From NCBI RefSeq assembly GCF_030814475.1, contig NZ_JAUSVF010000001.1, positions 2,377,001 to 2,441,000 on the forward strand: 64,000 bases of DNA, read 5' to 3'. The notes under the pieces were generated by a model, which saw only the letters and a list, made by a program, of their open reading frames with translations, was not told the DNA's origin and did not search any database. This document shows positions 34,220 to 41,967 of the stretch, in pieces. This DNA is from Pararhizobium capsulatum DSM 1112. Its GTDB lineage: Bacteria > Pseudomonadota > Alphaproteobacteria > Rhizobiales > Rhizobiaceae. Made by a program: the position numbers and the translations under genes. Each line of letters begins with the position of its first letter. Within the stretch, counting starts at the first letter, position 1.

Positions 34220-34540
34220 ATGGATATCGAAAAAGCGGCAGCGCAGTTGGAAGCTCTCGGCAACGTCACCCGTCTGCGGATTTACCGGACGCTGGTGCGC
34301 GCGGGCGAGGACGGTCTTGCCGTCGGCCGTCTACAGGACAAGTTGGACATCCCGGCTTCGACCCTGTCGCACCATCTCAAGCGCCTGATCGACACCGGGC
34401 TTGTGGTGCAGGACCGCCAAGCCACAACGCTCATCAGTCGCGCCAACTACAACGGCATGCACGGCCTTGTCGGCTATCTGGTCGACGAGTGCTGCGCCGA
34501 CGCCAACTGTGTCAAACGTCCTGAGGTGGCGGCCGTGTGA
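34220..34540 (+). CDS. Second ArsR-family repressor
   Basis: A 106-residue winged-helix protein: LEALGNVTRLRIYRTLVRAG, HTH RLQDKLDIPASTLSHHLKRLIDTGLV (about 38-63), and a C-terminal cysteine cluster DECCADANC (about 91-99) that resembles the CC...C of the first ArsR and suggests As(III) or Sb(III) sensing. It heads a second transcription unit with the flavoprotein and the MFS exporter. No Shine-Dalgarno sequence. Confidence 0.9.
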   Translation: MDIEKAAAQLEALGNVTRLRIYRTLVRAGEDGLAVGRLQDKLDIPASTLSHHLKRLIDTGLVVQDRQATTLISRANYNGMHGLVGYLVDECCADANCVKRPEVAAV

Positions 34541-34598
34541 CCGTCCCTTTTTTTGCAAGAATACTTCGAAACTTCTGGAAATACGAAAGGAGTGGCGT

Positions 34599-36002
34599 AT
34601 GACAACCTCCAAGAATTTGCTTCCCGTCGCCGTCATAGGGGCTGGACCTGTTGGCCTCGCCGCAGCCGCTCGGCTCGTAGAACGTGGAATCCAACCGCTC
34701 GTCTTTGAAAAGGGCGTGTCGGTCGGCGCGGCACTGCTTGAATGGGGCCATGTCCGGGTTTTTTCCCCTTGGCGCTACAACATCGACGACGCGGCGCGGG
34801 CATTGCTCGAAGCCACTGATTGGACCGCGCCCGCTCCGGACTTTCTGCCGAACGGGAGGGAGATCGTTGAACGTTATCTCGTGCCGCTATCGAGGGTTCC
34901 TGGCATCGCGGAGGGCCTCATGCTGGGCGCGATCGTGAAGGCCGTCACCAGGAAGGGACTGACCAAGCTCGCCTCGGCTGGAAGGGAGGACGCGCCCTTC
35001 GTCGTTCGATACACCGACGGGCAGGGCGAACGCGATGTCGTGGTCAGCGCCGTGATCGACGCCTCCGGAACGTGGAGCCAGCCGAACCCCATGGGACCGG
35101 ACGGGCTTCCCGTCGCGGGAGAGGAAGCATCAACAAAGGTCTCGTATGGCATTCCAGACGTAGTCGGTTCGCTCAGGCAAGAGTTCATCGGCAAGCGGAC
35201 ACTCGTGGTCGGGAGCGGCCATTCCGCGATCAACGTCGCCATTGCGCTCATGGACCTGCAAGACACCGATCCGAACACCGAAATCTTCTGGGCCCTCAAG
35301 CATCGGGGTGTGGATCGTCTGCTCGGTGGAGGCCTGAACGACCAGCTGCCGGAACGGGGCGCTCTCGGACTGGCAGCCAAGAAGGCGATGGATGATGGTC
35401 GGTTGAACATGCTGACGTCGTTTTCGGCCGAATCGATCGTGTCCGATGGCGGTCAAACGACCGTGTTGGCGCGGACTGGAGACCAGCAGGCCCAATTGAC
35501 GGTCGACCAAATCGTCGTGGCGACAGGGTTTCGTCCGGATTTCTCGTTCCTCAGAGAGCTCCGCATCGAGGTCGATCCCGCTGTCGAAGCGCCGCCGGCA
35601 CTGGCTCCCCTCATCGACCCGAACTTCCATTCCTGCGGGACAGTGCCGCCGCATGGCGTCGAGGAACTCAAGCATCCGGAGAAAGACTTCTACATCGTCG
35701 GCTCGAAGAGCTACGGCCGCGCGCCGACTTTCCTCATGATGACCGGGTATGAGCAGGTCCGTTCGGTGGTTGCCGAGATCGCGGGAGATCATGAAGCCGC
35801 CCGGCGGGTGGAACTTGTTCTCCCGGAAACCGGGGTATGCTCGGTATTCATCGCGACAGCATCTGGCGGCTGTTGCGGCGGTCCGGCTCCAACGCGCGAG
35901 GACGCCTGTTGCGTCTCCGACGCCATCGCAAAGGACGAAGGAAAGCCTGGATGTGGATGTGGCTCGGTCGCCGCACCGAAGAGAGTGGTCGAGAGCGTTT
36001 GA
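34599..36002 (+). CDS. FAD-dependent oxidoreductase with cysteine-rich tail (ArsO-like)
   Basis: A 467-residue flavoprotein. The FAD fold at the N-terminus is VAVIGAGPVGLAAAARL (residues about 9-25). The NAD(P) fold is TLVVGSGHSAINVAIAL (about 200-216), and the motif VVATGFRPD (about 306) closes the FAD site, as in class B monooxygenase-like proteins found in ars clusters. The last 45 residues contain eight cysteines (GGCCGG, DACC, GCGCG, plus one near VCSV), probably a metalloid-binding tail. AAAGGAG precedes the ATG. The reaction is unknown. It overlaps neither neighbour and the MFS gene follows after three bases. Confidence 0.8.
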   Translation: MTTSKNLLPVAVIGAGPVGLAAAARLVERGIQPLVFEKGVSVGAALLEWGHVRVFSPWRYNIDDAARALLEATDWTAPAPDFLPNGREIVERYLVPLSRVPGIAEGLMLGAIVKAVTRKGLTKLASAGREDAPFVVRYTDGQGERDVVVSAVIDASGTWSQPNPMGPDGLPVAGEEASTKVSYGIPDVVGSLRQEFIGKRTLVVGSGHSAINVAIALMDLQDTDPNTEIFWALKHRGVDRLLGGGLNDQLPERGALGLAAKKAMDDGRLNMLTSFSAESIVSDGGQTTVLARTGDQQAQLTVDQIVVATGFRPDFSFLRELRIEVDPAVEAPPALAPLIDPNFHSCGTVPPHGVEELKHPEKDFYIVGSKSYGRAPTFLMMTGYEQVRSVVAEIAGDHEAARRVELVLPETGVCSVFIATASGGCCGGPAPTREDACCVSDAIAKDEGKPGCGCGSVAAPKRVVESV

Positions 36003-36004
36003 CG

Positions 36005-37225
36005 ATGATGGAAGCGAAACTGCCAGTGTGGGTGCTCTTCGGATTGGGGGCGACACAGATCATCGGCTACGGCACGCTCTATTATTGCCTGAGCATTCTG
36101 GTTCCCGACATCGCGCATGATCTGGCGGTGTCTGAACAATGGGTATTCGGAATCTTCTCCGTGGCGTTGCTGATTGGAGCTTTCGCCGCTCCCATGTCCG
36201 GCAAGCTCGCCGACCGATGGGGGGCGGGAAGGGTGATGGCGATGGGATCAATAGGTTCGACGCTAACGCTAGTCCTGACTTCGATCTCGTCGGGACCGGT
36301 GGGCTTCGCAGTATCGCTCACGCTGATGCAGGTGGTCTCCGCCGGGGTCCTCTATTCGACTGCCTTCACCGCGATCGTGCAGGCTGGAGGCAGGAAATCG
36401 CGGACCTCGATCGTTCATCTCACCTTGATTGCGGGTTTCGCATCCTCCCTGTTCTGGCCTCTAACAACATGGTTGCACGGCTGGATTTCCTGGCGGGAAG
36501 TTTTGATGGTGTACGCCACCATGCACATTCTCGTCTGCCTGCCAGTCCACGTCGGACTTGCCCGGCTTACCTCCGGAGCAGTTCAGGCGGCTCGCGCCGT
36601 GCGTCCGGAGGAAACCGCGACCCCGATGCGAAACGGCACTTTGATCTTCGTACTCATGCTCCTCGGCTTCGCGATCGAAGGCTACGCGCTCTCGGCAATG
36701 CTGGTCCACATGGTGCCCCTCACGCAGGCGCTTGGCCTTGGGACTGCGGGCCTGCTTATAGCCTCGCTCTTTGGCCCGGCCCAGGTAGCAAGCCGCCTGA
36801 TCAACCTGGTGTTCGGCGGCGGCCTTCCACAGATGTGGCTGGCGGTCATCGCGGCCGTGCTGATGCCGATTGGGATCGTGATCCTGCTTTCCACAATTCC
36901 ATGGTTCGCGGGAGCCGTGCTCTTCGCCGTCTGCATGGGTTTGGGGTCTGGGCTGACGAGCATCGTCGGCGGAACTTTGCCCCTCGAGCTATTCGGCCGC
37001 AATGGCTACGGCAGCAGGCTCGGATGGTGTACGTCCGCGAAGCAGGTGACGTCCGCCATTGCGCCCGTGTTCATGTCGATGTCCATGGCGGGGATCGGCG
37101 TACATGGCTCGCTGTGGGTCGTCATCGGAGCAGGATTGGCAGGAGCAGTGGCGTTCGCATTGATCCCCCTTGTGATCAAGATGTCGACAGTTGAAGGAAC
37201 CGCATCATTTAGAACGAACTTCTGA
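36005..37225 (+). CDS. ArsK-like MFS exporter
   Basis: A 406-residue MFS protein with about twelve hydrophobic segments. The N-terminal signature is SGKLADRWGAGRVMAMG (about 62-78). It is cotranscribed with arsR2 and the flavoprotein. An MFS protein of similar context (ArsK, Agrobacterium) exports arsenite, antimonite and trivalent organoarsenicals, so that is the best inference. The low cysteine content does not help to identify it. A second ATG one codon downstream could be used. Convergent with the PhzF gene. Confidence 0.8.
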   Translation: MMEAKLPVWVLFGLGATQIIGYGTLYYCLSILVPDIAHDLAVSEQWVFGIFSVALLIGAFAAPMSGKLADRWGAGRVMAMGSIGSTLTLVLTSISSGPVGFAVSLTLMQVVSAGVLYSTAFTAIVQAGGRKSRTSIVHLTLIAGFASSLFWPLTTWLHGWISWREVLMVYATMHILVCLPVHVGLARLTSGAVQAARAVRPEETATPMRNGTLIFVLMLLGFAIEGYALSAMLVHMVPLTQALGLGTAGLLIASLFGPAQVASRLINLVFGGGLPQMWLAVIAAVLMPIGIVILLSTIPWFAGAVLFAVCMGLGSGLTSIVGGTLPLELFGRNGYGSRLGWCTSAKQVTSAIAPVFMSMSMAGIGVHGSLWVVIGAGLAGAVAFALIPLVIKMSTVEGTASFRTNF

Positions 37226-37322
37226 ATTCTCACCGCGGTTGACGCGCAGCTGCCGACTTTTGTCGCCTCTCGACCCAAAGGAAGGGGCCAAAATGAGTCG
37301 CGTCCGCTTTGTCCAATATTCC

Positions 37323-38141
37323 TCATATCTCGGCTTGGCCTTCCAGGTAGAAGACACAATGACCAACAAGGTTAACCCGGTCCCCGACGAGTTGGCAATC
37401 GATCTCACCGCCGCGACGGGAAGCCTGATAACCATGAAAGGTCGTCTTCTTGAGCCTGGCGGCCCAAAATGGTGCCAGCATGCAGTGGGCTGCGCCGGTG
37501 ACGGGGTCTTCAGGAATACCTTTGGCGGGCGCAAAGTAACGGCTAACGAAATCATATCCGTCGTCACCCGGGGCCGTAACAATTATCCCTGGGCGGTCAA
37601 GGCCCGCTATGGCCACGAAGTCGGGCGCGAGGTCGCGGACTGTTTTGGCATGATCGAGAACTGCGAGATAATTGTATTGGTTGACGTGGACCTCCATGGG
37701 AGCCACGCCCAACGCTTTAGCAATTCCATGCGGAGGGGCAACAATGTCCGATGGCCGGGAAGGAAAATCCATCACGTAGCCATCGCTCGATCGTGTCACG
37801 GGAAGGGGGCCGCTCGCCGTTTGGAAGACCACCTCGTCGAGGCCAAGGTTCAGACGTTCCATGATTACCGCCGCCGTGGCAAGTGTCGCGTGGCCACACA
37901 GCGGGACCTCGACCGTTGGCGTAAACCAGCGCAGGTGATACTGACCCAATTGCAAAACCAGGAATGCGGTTTCGGCCAAGTTGTTTTCTGCAGCGATCGC
38001 CTGCATCGTCGCATCGTCGGGGAAACTCGGAAGAACCATCACCGCAGCGGGGTTTCCCGCAAAGCGTTGACTGGTAAACGCATCGACTTGAAAAAAGGGT
38101 ACGCGCACCTGCTGGATACTCCTCGACTGACTTTCGGACAC
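37323..38141 (-). CDS. PhzF-family isomerase
   Basis: A 272-residue protein with the two-domain PhzF fold. Motifs: VDAFTSQRFAGNPAAVMVLP (residues about 19-38), AENNLAETAFL with the catalytic Glu (about 56), LCGHATLATAAVI (about 81-93) and EDPVTGAAHCMLAPFWA (about 211-227). PhzF of phenazine synthesis is the founding member; most genomic homologues have unknown substrates. There are no other phenazine genes here. It is convergent with the MFS gene and divergent from DUF2239. Confidence 0.9.
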   Translation of the reverse strand: MSESQSRSIQQVRVPFFQVDAFTSQRFAGNPAAVMVLPSFPDDATMQAIAAENNLAETAFLVLQLGQYHLRWFTPTVEVPLCGHATLATAAVIMERLNLGLDEVVFQTASGPLPVTRSSDGYVMDFPSRPSDIVAPPHGIAKALGVAPMEVHVNQYNYLAVLDHAKTVRDLAPDFVAIAGLDRPGIIVTAPGDDGYDFVSRYFAPAKGIPEDPVTGAAHCMLAPFWAARLKKTTFHGYQASRRGGEIDCQLVGDRVNLVGHCVFYLEGQAEI

Positions 38142-38360
38142 GTTAAGGGACCTTGCCTGCCGCCTTCATTCCGCGCAAGCTCCCGAACGCGATGACGGCT
38201 TTTGGCGGCGCGAAGCTGCCGAGCGTTTGACGCCTTCCGGCCCAAAGCGAACTTGGTGAGTTGTCCGCAACCTATAATGGTCAGAGTGGTCGATGAGCTA
38301 TCGACGTTCTCCATTTTCTTGCCAAATACGAGAATTGCCTTCATCAACTCACGATTTCCA

Positions 38361-38401
38361 TCCGGGTAATATTGACGTGGGATTATTACCCGGATAATAA
38401 T
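38361..38401. promoter_or_regulatory. Nested palindromes between PhzF and DUF2239
   Basis: TCCGGGTAAT (38361-38370) and ATTACCCGGA (38385-38394) form a perfect 10-bp inverted repeat. Overlapping it, ATTATTA-CCCGGA-TAATAAT (38382-38401) is a second perfect inverted repeat. They lie in the divergent promoter region and look like an operator with repeated CCCGG cores. Confidence 0.6.
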
Positions 38402-38452
38402 AGGCATCGTCCACGGGTGCTTAACGTGTCAAGCTCAATTTCCAAATTATTT

Positions 38453-39082
38453 ATGGCTTTCGTTGGCCATCGGCTCATCCTATCCGGCTCGCTCGTCGAG
38501 GTTACACTCGCCGTTAAGCAGGCAGCGGAGGCGGACGGGTCGCAGGCTATCCTTGTTTTCGACGATGCGACTGGCCGCCTCGTTGATGTGGATTATCGCG
38601 GTACCGAGGCTGACATCGCTGAAAGGGTGTCGCAGCCTGCCCTTTCCTATGTCGGTCGCTATCGCCAGCCACCTGAGGAGCCGCTCGATACTGCCGAACC
38701 GGCTGCGAGGCCCAGCGCCCGAGGTAAAGGACGGCCGAAAATGGGCGTGGTGGCGCGGGAAGTTACGCTGCTGCCAAGACAGTGGGAATGGCTCGCAAGT
38801 CAGTCTGGCGGTGCTTCCGCAACGTTGCGAAGATTGGTGGATAACGCCAAACGAAGCGGAAACCCCCGCCAACAACAACGCGCGGGTCAGGATGCCGCCT
38901 ACCATTTTATGCAAGCTATCGCTGGAGACCTGCCAGGATACGAGGAGGCGATCCGCGCCGTGTTTGCCAACGACCGCCCGGGCGTCGAGCGATGCGTTGC
39001 CGCCTGGCCGCACGACATTCGCACGCAGGCCATCCGGCTGGCTTTCCAAGGCGATGCAAGCCAATCTGATCAGGAAGATTGA
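38453..39082 (+). CDS. DUF2239 family protein
   Basis: A protein of about 209 residues. The central and C-terminal text GRPKMGVVAREVTLLPRQWEWLASQSGGASATLRRLVDNAKR, in pieces, is the diagnostic region of DUF2239, and the N-terminal AFVGHRLILSGSLVEVTLAV also fits. No signal or membrane segment. The basic helix near the middle suggests nucleic-acid contact, but no function is established. The start at the ATG at 38453 is uncertain: no ribosome binding site is seen and earlier in-frame codons exist. It overlaps or nearly touches the hydrolase gene. Confidence 0.82.
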   Translation: MAFVGHRLILSGSLVEVTLAVKQAAEADGSQAILVFDDATGRLVDVDYRGTEADIAERVSQPALSYVGRYRQPPEEPLDTAEPAARPSARGKGRPKMGVVAREVTLLPRQWEWLASQSGGASATLRRLVDNAKRSGNPRQQQRAGQDAAYHFMQAIAGDLPGYEEAIRAVFANDRPGVERCVAAWPHDIRTQAIRLAFQGDASQSDQED

Positions 39083-39084
39083 TT

Positions 39085-39975
39085 GTGAAGATCGTCGCAG
39101 CCAATGGGATCAACCTCGCCTACGACAGCTTCGGCGATGAGGACCAGGACTCTATTCTGCTGATTTCCGGGTTGGGCACGCAGATGATCCGTTGGACGGT
39201 TCCGTTCTGTGAGGAACTGGCCGGGCGTGGCTACCGCGTGATCCGCTTTGACAACCGCGATGCCGGGTGTTCAAGCCATTTTCGCCACTACCCGCCGTTG
39301 GATTTCAACGCGCTGGCGGCGGCGCTGATGTCGGGGCAAAGGCCACAGGTTTGTTACACTCTCAACGACATGGCTGCGGACGCAGTCGGCCTGCTCGATG
39401 CTCTGGACATAGACAAGGCACATGTCGTGGGTCGGTCGATGGGCGGCATGATCGCCCAGATCATGGCCAGCGATCATTCGGACCGGGTGCTTTCCTTGTC
39501 TTCGATCATGTCCAGCACAGGCAATCCTACGCTGCCCCAAGCCGCACCGGATGCGATGGCGATGATGGTGCGGCCAGCACCCGATCCTTTCGTCGACGAA
39601 GCCGCCTTCCTCTCCCGTCATCTCGCTTTCGCACGCCGTATCGCTGGTTCGGGTCACCCTTTCGACGAGGAAGGCCATCGACGCCTGGTCCTCGAAGAAG
39701 TTCGTCGTGCCTATGATCCCGGTGGGTCCGGTCGCCAGATCGCCGCCATGGCAGTGACGGGCGACCGTCGACGTCGTCTGGCAACAATCGCTAAGCGGAC
39801 GCTAGTCATCCATGGAACGGACGATCCGCTCTTCCCGCCCGAGTGCGGCGAAGACACTGCCACGTCGATACCAGATGCTGATCTGATGTTGATCGATGGC
39901 ATGGGACATGATTTACCGACCGCTCTCTATTCAACAACGATAGACGCGATCAATCGAACTGCCCGGCAAGCATAG
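39085..39975 (+). CDS. Alpha/beta-fold hydrolase
   Basis: A 296-residue soluble hydrolase. Oxyanion region LLISGLGTQMIRW (about 22-34), DNRDAGCSSH (about 56-65), nucleophile elbow VGRSMGGMIA (Ser about 113), acid in HGTDDPLFP (about 252) and base in DGMGHDLP (about 277). Close to aclacinomycin methylesterase/haloperoxidase-like hydrolases by motif. The substrate is unknown. The GTG at 39085 has AGGAAG seven bases upstream; an in-frame TTG at 39079 would overlap the DUF2239 stop. Probably cotranscribed with DUF2239. Confidence 0.85.
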   Translation: MKIVAANGINLAYDSFGDEDQDSILLISGLGTQMIRWTVPFCEELAGRGYRVIRFDNRDAGCSSHFRHYPPLDFNALAAALMSGQRPQVCYTLNDMAADAVGLLDALDIDKAHVVGRSMGGMIAQIMASDHSDRVLSLSSIMSSTGNPTLPQAAPDAMAMMVRPAPDPFVDEAAFLSRHLAFARRIAGSGHPFDEEGHRRLVLEEVRRAYDPGGSGRQIAAMAVTGDRRRRLATIAKRTLVIHGTDDPLFPPECGEDTATSIPDADLMLIDGMGHDLPTALYSTTIDAINRTARQA

Positions 39976-40003
39976 CAGGATAAGAAAATGTCTGCTCGTG
40001 GCG

Positions 40004-41580
40004 GATACTGTTGAAAAACTAACCGTTGTCGGCATTGGGATGTCATGATTCAATCGTCGCATTGATTTGCGGGGGATTGAGTGATGATGGGATGCCAGAC
40101 AGCTCCAGCGCAGCTCTTCTACGACTTCTGCCTTGATGATCACGTTCCTGCCGACCACATGCTGCGCGGGATCGACCGCCATCTCGAACTCGACAGCGTA
40201 CGAGCGCACTTGAAGCCTTTCTACAGCGCCACGGGTCGCCCCTCGATTGATCCCGAGCTTATGATGCGAATGCTGATCATCGGCTATTCCATGGGCATTC
40301 GCTCGGAGCGACGGCTTTGCGAAGAGGTCCACCTCAATCTCGCCTATCGCTGGTTCTGCCGCCTCGGTCTGGACGGCAAGGTCCCTGATCACTCAAGCTT
40401 CTCGAAGAACCGCCATGGCCGGTTCCGGCAAAGCGACATCCTGCGGCATATGTTCGAAACGGTAGTGGAGCGCTGCCTCTCTCAAGGGTTGGTTGGTACG
40501 GAAGGATTTGCAGTCGATGCCAGCTTGATCGCGGCGGATGCAAACAAGCAGCGCTCGGTACCAGGATCGGAATGGGAAGCCAAAGAAGATGCGGGACGCT
40601 CGGTACAGGAATATCTGGCTGTTCTCGATGATGCTGCTTTCGGCGCTGCCTCGCCGGTCACGCCGAAGTTCATCTCCTCGTCTGATCCGGCCGCCCAATG
40701 GACCGGTGCCCACAAAGGCCACGCCTTCTTCGCCTATGCGACCAACTATCTGATCGATACAGACCACGGCGTCATTCTGGATGTGGAGGCGACACGGGCG
40801 ATCCGCCAGGCGGAGGTCGGTGCATCCCGCACAATGCTCGGCAGGACCGAGAACCGCTTCGGCTTGCGGCCCGATTACCTCGCGGCCGACAGTGCCTACG
40901 GTTCTGCCGACAACCTCGCCTGGTTGGTCAACGAGAAGGAGATCGCGCCGCACATTCCGGTCTTCGACAAGTCGAAGCGGACGGATGGCACCTTCTCGCG
41001 TTCCGACTTCACCTGGGAAGCCGAGAAGGAGCAATACCTTTGCCCTGCCGGAAAGGAGCTGAAACAATTCCACCGCACTTACGACCCACCCAGATCGGGG
41101 ATCACGGCCGAGGGAACCCGGCTTTATCGTGCCAGCAAGAAGGACTGTGATCAGTGTGAACTGAAGCCTCGATGCTGCCCGAACATGCCTATGCGCAAAG
41201 TACCGCGCGATCTCAACGAGGATGCACGCGATGTCGCCCGAGCGATTGCCAAGACACCGGAGTATGAGCAGTCACGGCATCGTCGAAAGAAGGTCGAAAT
41301 GCTCTTCGCTCACCTCAAGCGCATACTACGGATGGCACGTTTAAGGCTTCGAGGGCCGTGTGGTGCGAGAGACGAATTCCTGCTTGCCGCAACCGCACAG
41401 AACCTGAGGAGGCTGGCCAAACTCAGGCCTCAGATGCCGCCATGCGGTGCCATCGCCGCTTGAGGGCGGCATCGACCGATACCCTGCGCTAAGGCGTGGG
41501 CAGATCGCAGCATAGTGCACCGCCCAAAAGACCGAAAAGGGCGTGTGAGCGGATAATCCGTCGAGTTTTTCAACGATATC
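40004..41580 (+). mobile_element. IS1182-family insertion sequence, copy 1
   Basis: 1577 bp with 17-bp imperfect terminal inverted repeats: GATACTGTTGAAAAACT at the left and the complement of GATATCGTTGAAAAACT at the right. It is flanked on both sides by GGCG (40000-40003 and 41581-41584). One transposase gene fills it. It differs from copies 2 and 3 by at least two substitutions (near 41218 and 41497). Confidence 0.92.
40084..41463 (+). CDS. IS1182-family transposase (copy 1)
   Basis: A 459-residue DDE transposase. The N-terminal DUF772 region is GRPSIDPELMMRMLIIGYSMGIRSERRLCEEVHLNLAYRWFC in pieces (residues about 50-92), followed by DHSSFSKNRHGRF. The catalytic domain contains DASLIAADAN (Asp about 146), the Asp in LAADSAYGSADNLAWL (about 270) and a cysteine cluster CDQCELKPRCCP (about 357-368). 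Intact. A GTG one codon upstream is an alternative start. Confidence 0.92.
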   Translation: MMGCQTAPAQLFYDFCLDDHVPADHMLRGIDRHLELDSVRAHLKPFYSATGRPSIDPELMMRMLIIGYSMGIRSERRLCEEVHLNLAYRWFCRLGLDGKVPDHSSFSKNRHGRFRQSDILRHMFETVVERCLSQGLVGTEGFAVDASLIAADANKQRSVPGSEWEAKEDAGRSVQEYLAVLDDAAFGAASPVTPKFISSSDPAAQWTGAHKGHAFFAYATNYLIDTDHGVILDVEATRAIRQAEVGASRTMLGRTENRFGLRPDYLAADSAYGSADNLAWLVNEKEIAPHIPVFDKSKRTDGTFSRSDFTWEAEKEQYLCPAGKELKQFHRTYDPPRSGITAEGTRLYRASKKDCDQCELKPRCCPNMPMRKVPRDLNEDARDVARAIAKTPEYEQSRHRRKKVEMLFAHLKRILRMARLRLRGPCGARDEFLLAATAQNLRRLAKLRPQMPPCGAIAA

Positions 41581-41967
41581 GGCGCGCAGGAGACGTGACG
41601 TCGGGATGTCTGCTTTCGGGTGCATGTCAGAGCGGCGTGTCTGACCGACATAAAGGTGAAGCTGCCATGACGCCCCAACGCCCTCTGTGCGGGTGGAAAC
41701 AGCCCAGCCTTGACTATTCCGGCTTCCGATGGTGAGGCGGGCTTGGTATAGGCCGCTTGGAATTCTGAATTTGCTGGGGTCTCACTATGGAAAAATTTTT
41801 CTACGCAATTGTCGGCGAACATACGAATGTCAACGCTGGGCTGGGCCGCTTCATACTCCTGTTCATTGCGTTTATGGTGATTGGCGGCGGCGCGTTCTGG
41901 TTCTTGAGGCAGTCGTAATCCCCTCCCATGATGAAGGGGTGTGGGGGTGGGCGGCCGCTATTGGGCC
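41581..41967. other. 387-bp segment between IS copies 1 and 2
   Basis: Unique DNA trapped between two direct IS copies. Contains one small open frame (41787-41918). The remainder has no recognisable gene. Confidence 0.5.
41787..41918 (+). CDS. Small single-pass membrane protein (43 aa), unknown
   Basis: MEKFFYAIVGEHTNVNAGLG followed by a hydrophobic helix (RFILLFIAFMVIGGGAFWFL) and a short RQS tail. GGGG lies about eight bases before the ATG. No family recognised. It could be a stranded fragment. Confidence 0.4.
   Translation: MEKFFYAIVGEHTNVNAGLGRFILLFIAFMVIGGGAFWFLRQS

Noticed and set aside
37191..38195. A plus-strand frame of 334 codons
   Set aside because: Antisense to the PhzF gene, which shows all the expected motifs.
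38039..38407. Minus-strand frame of 122 codons upstream of PhzF
   Set aside because: It covers the palindromic promoter region, overlaps the PhzF start in another frame and shows no domain.
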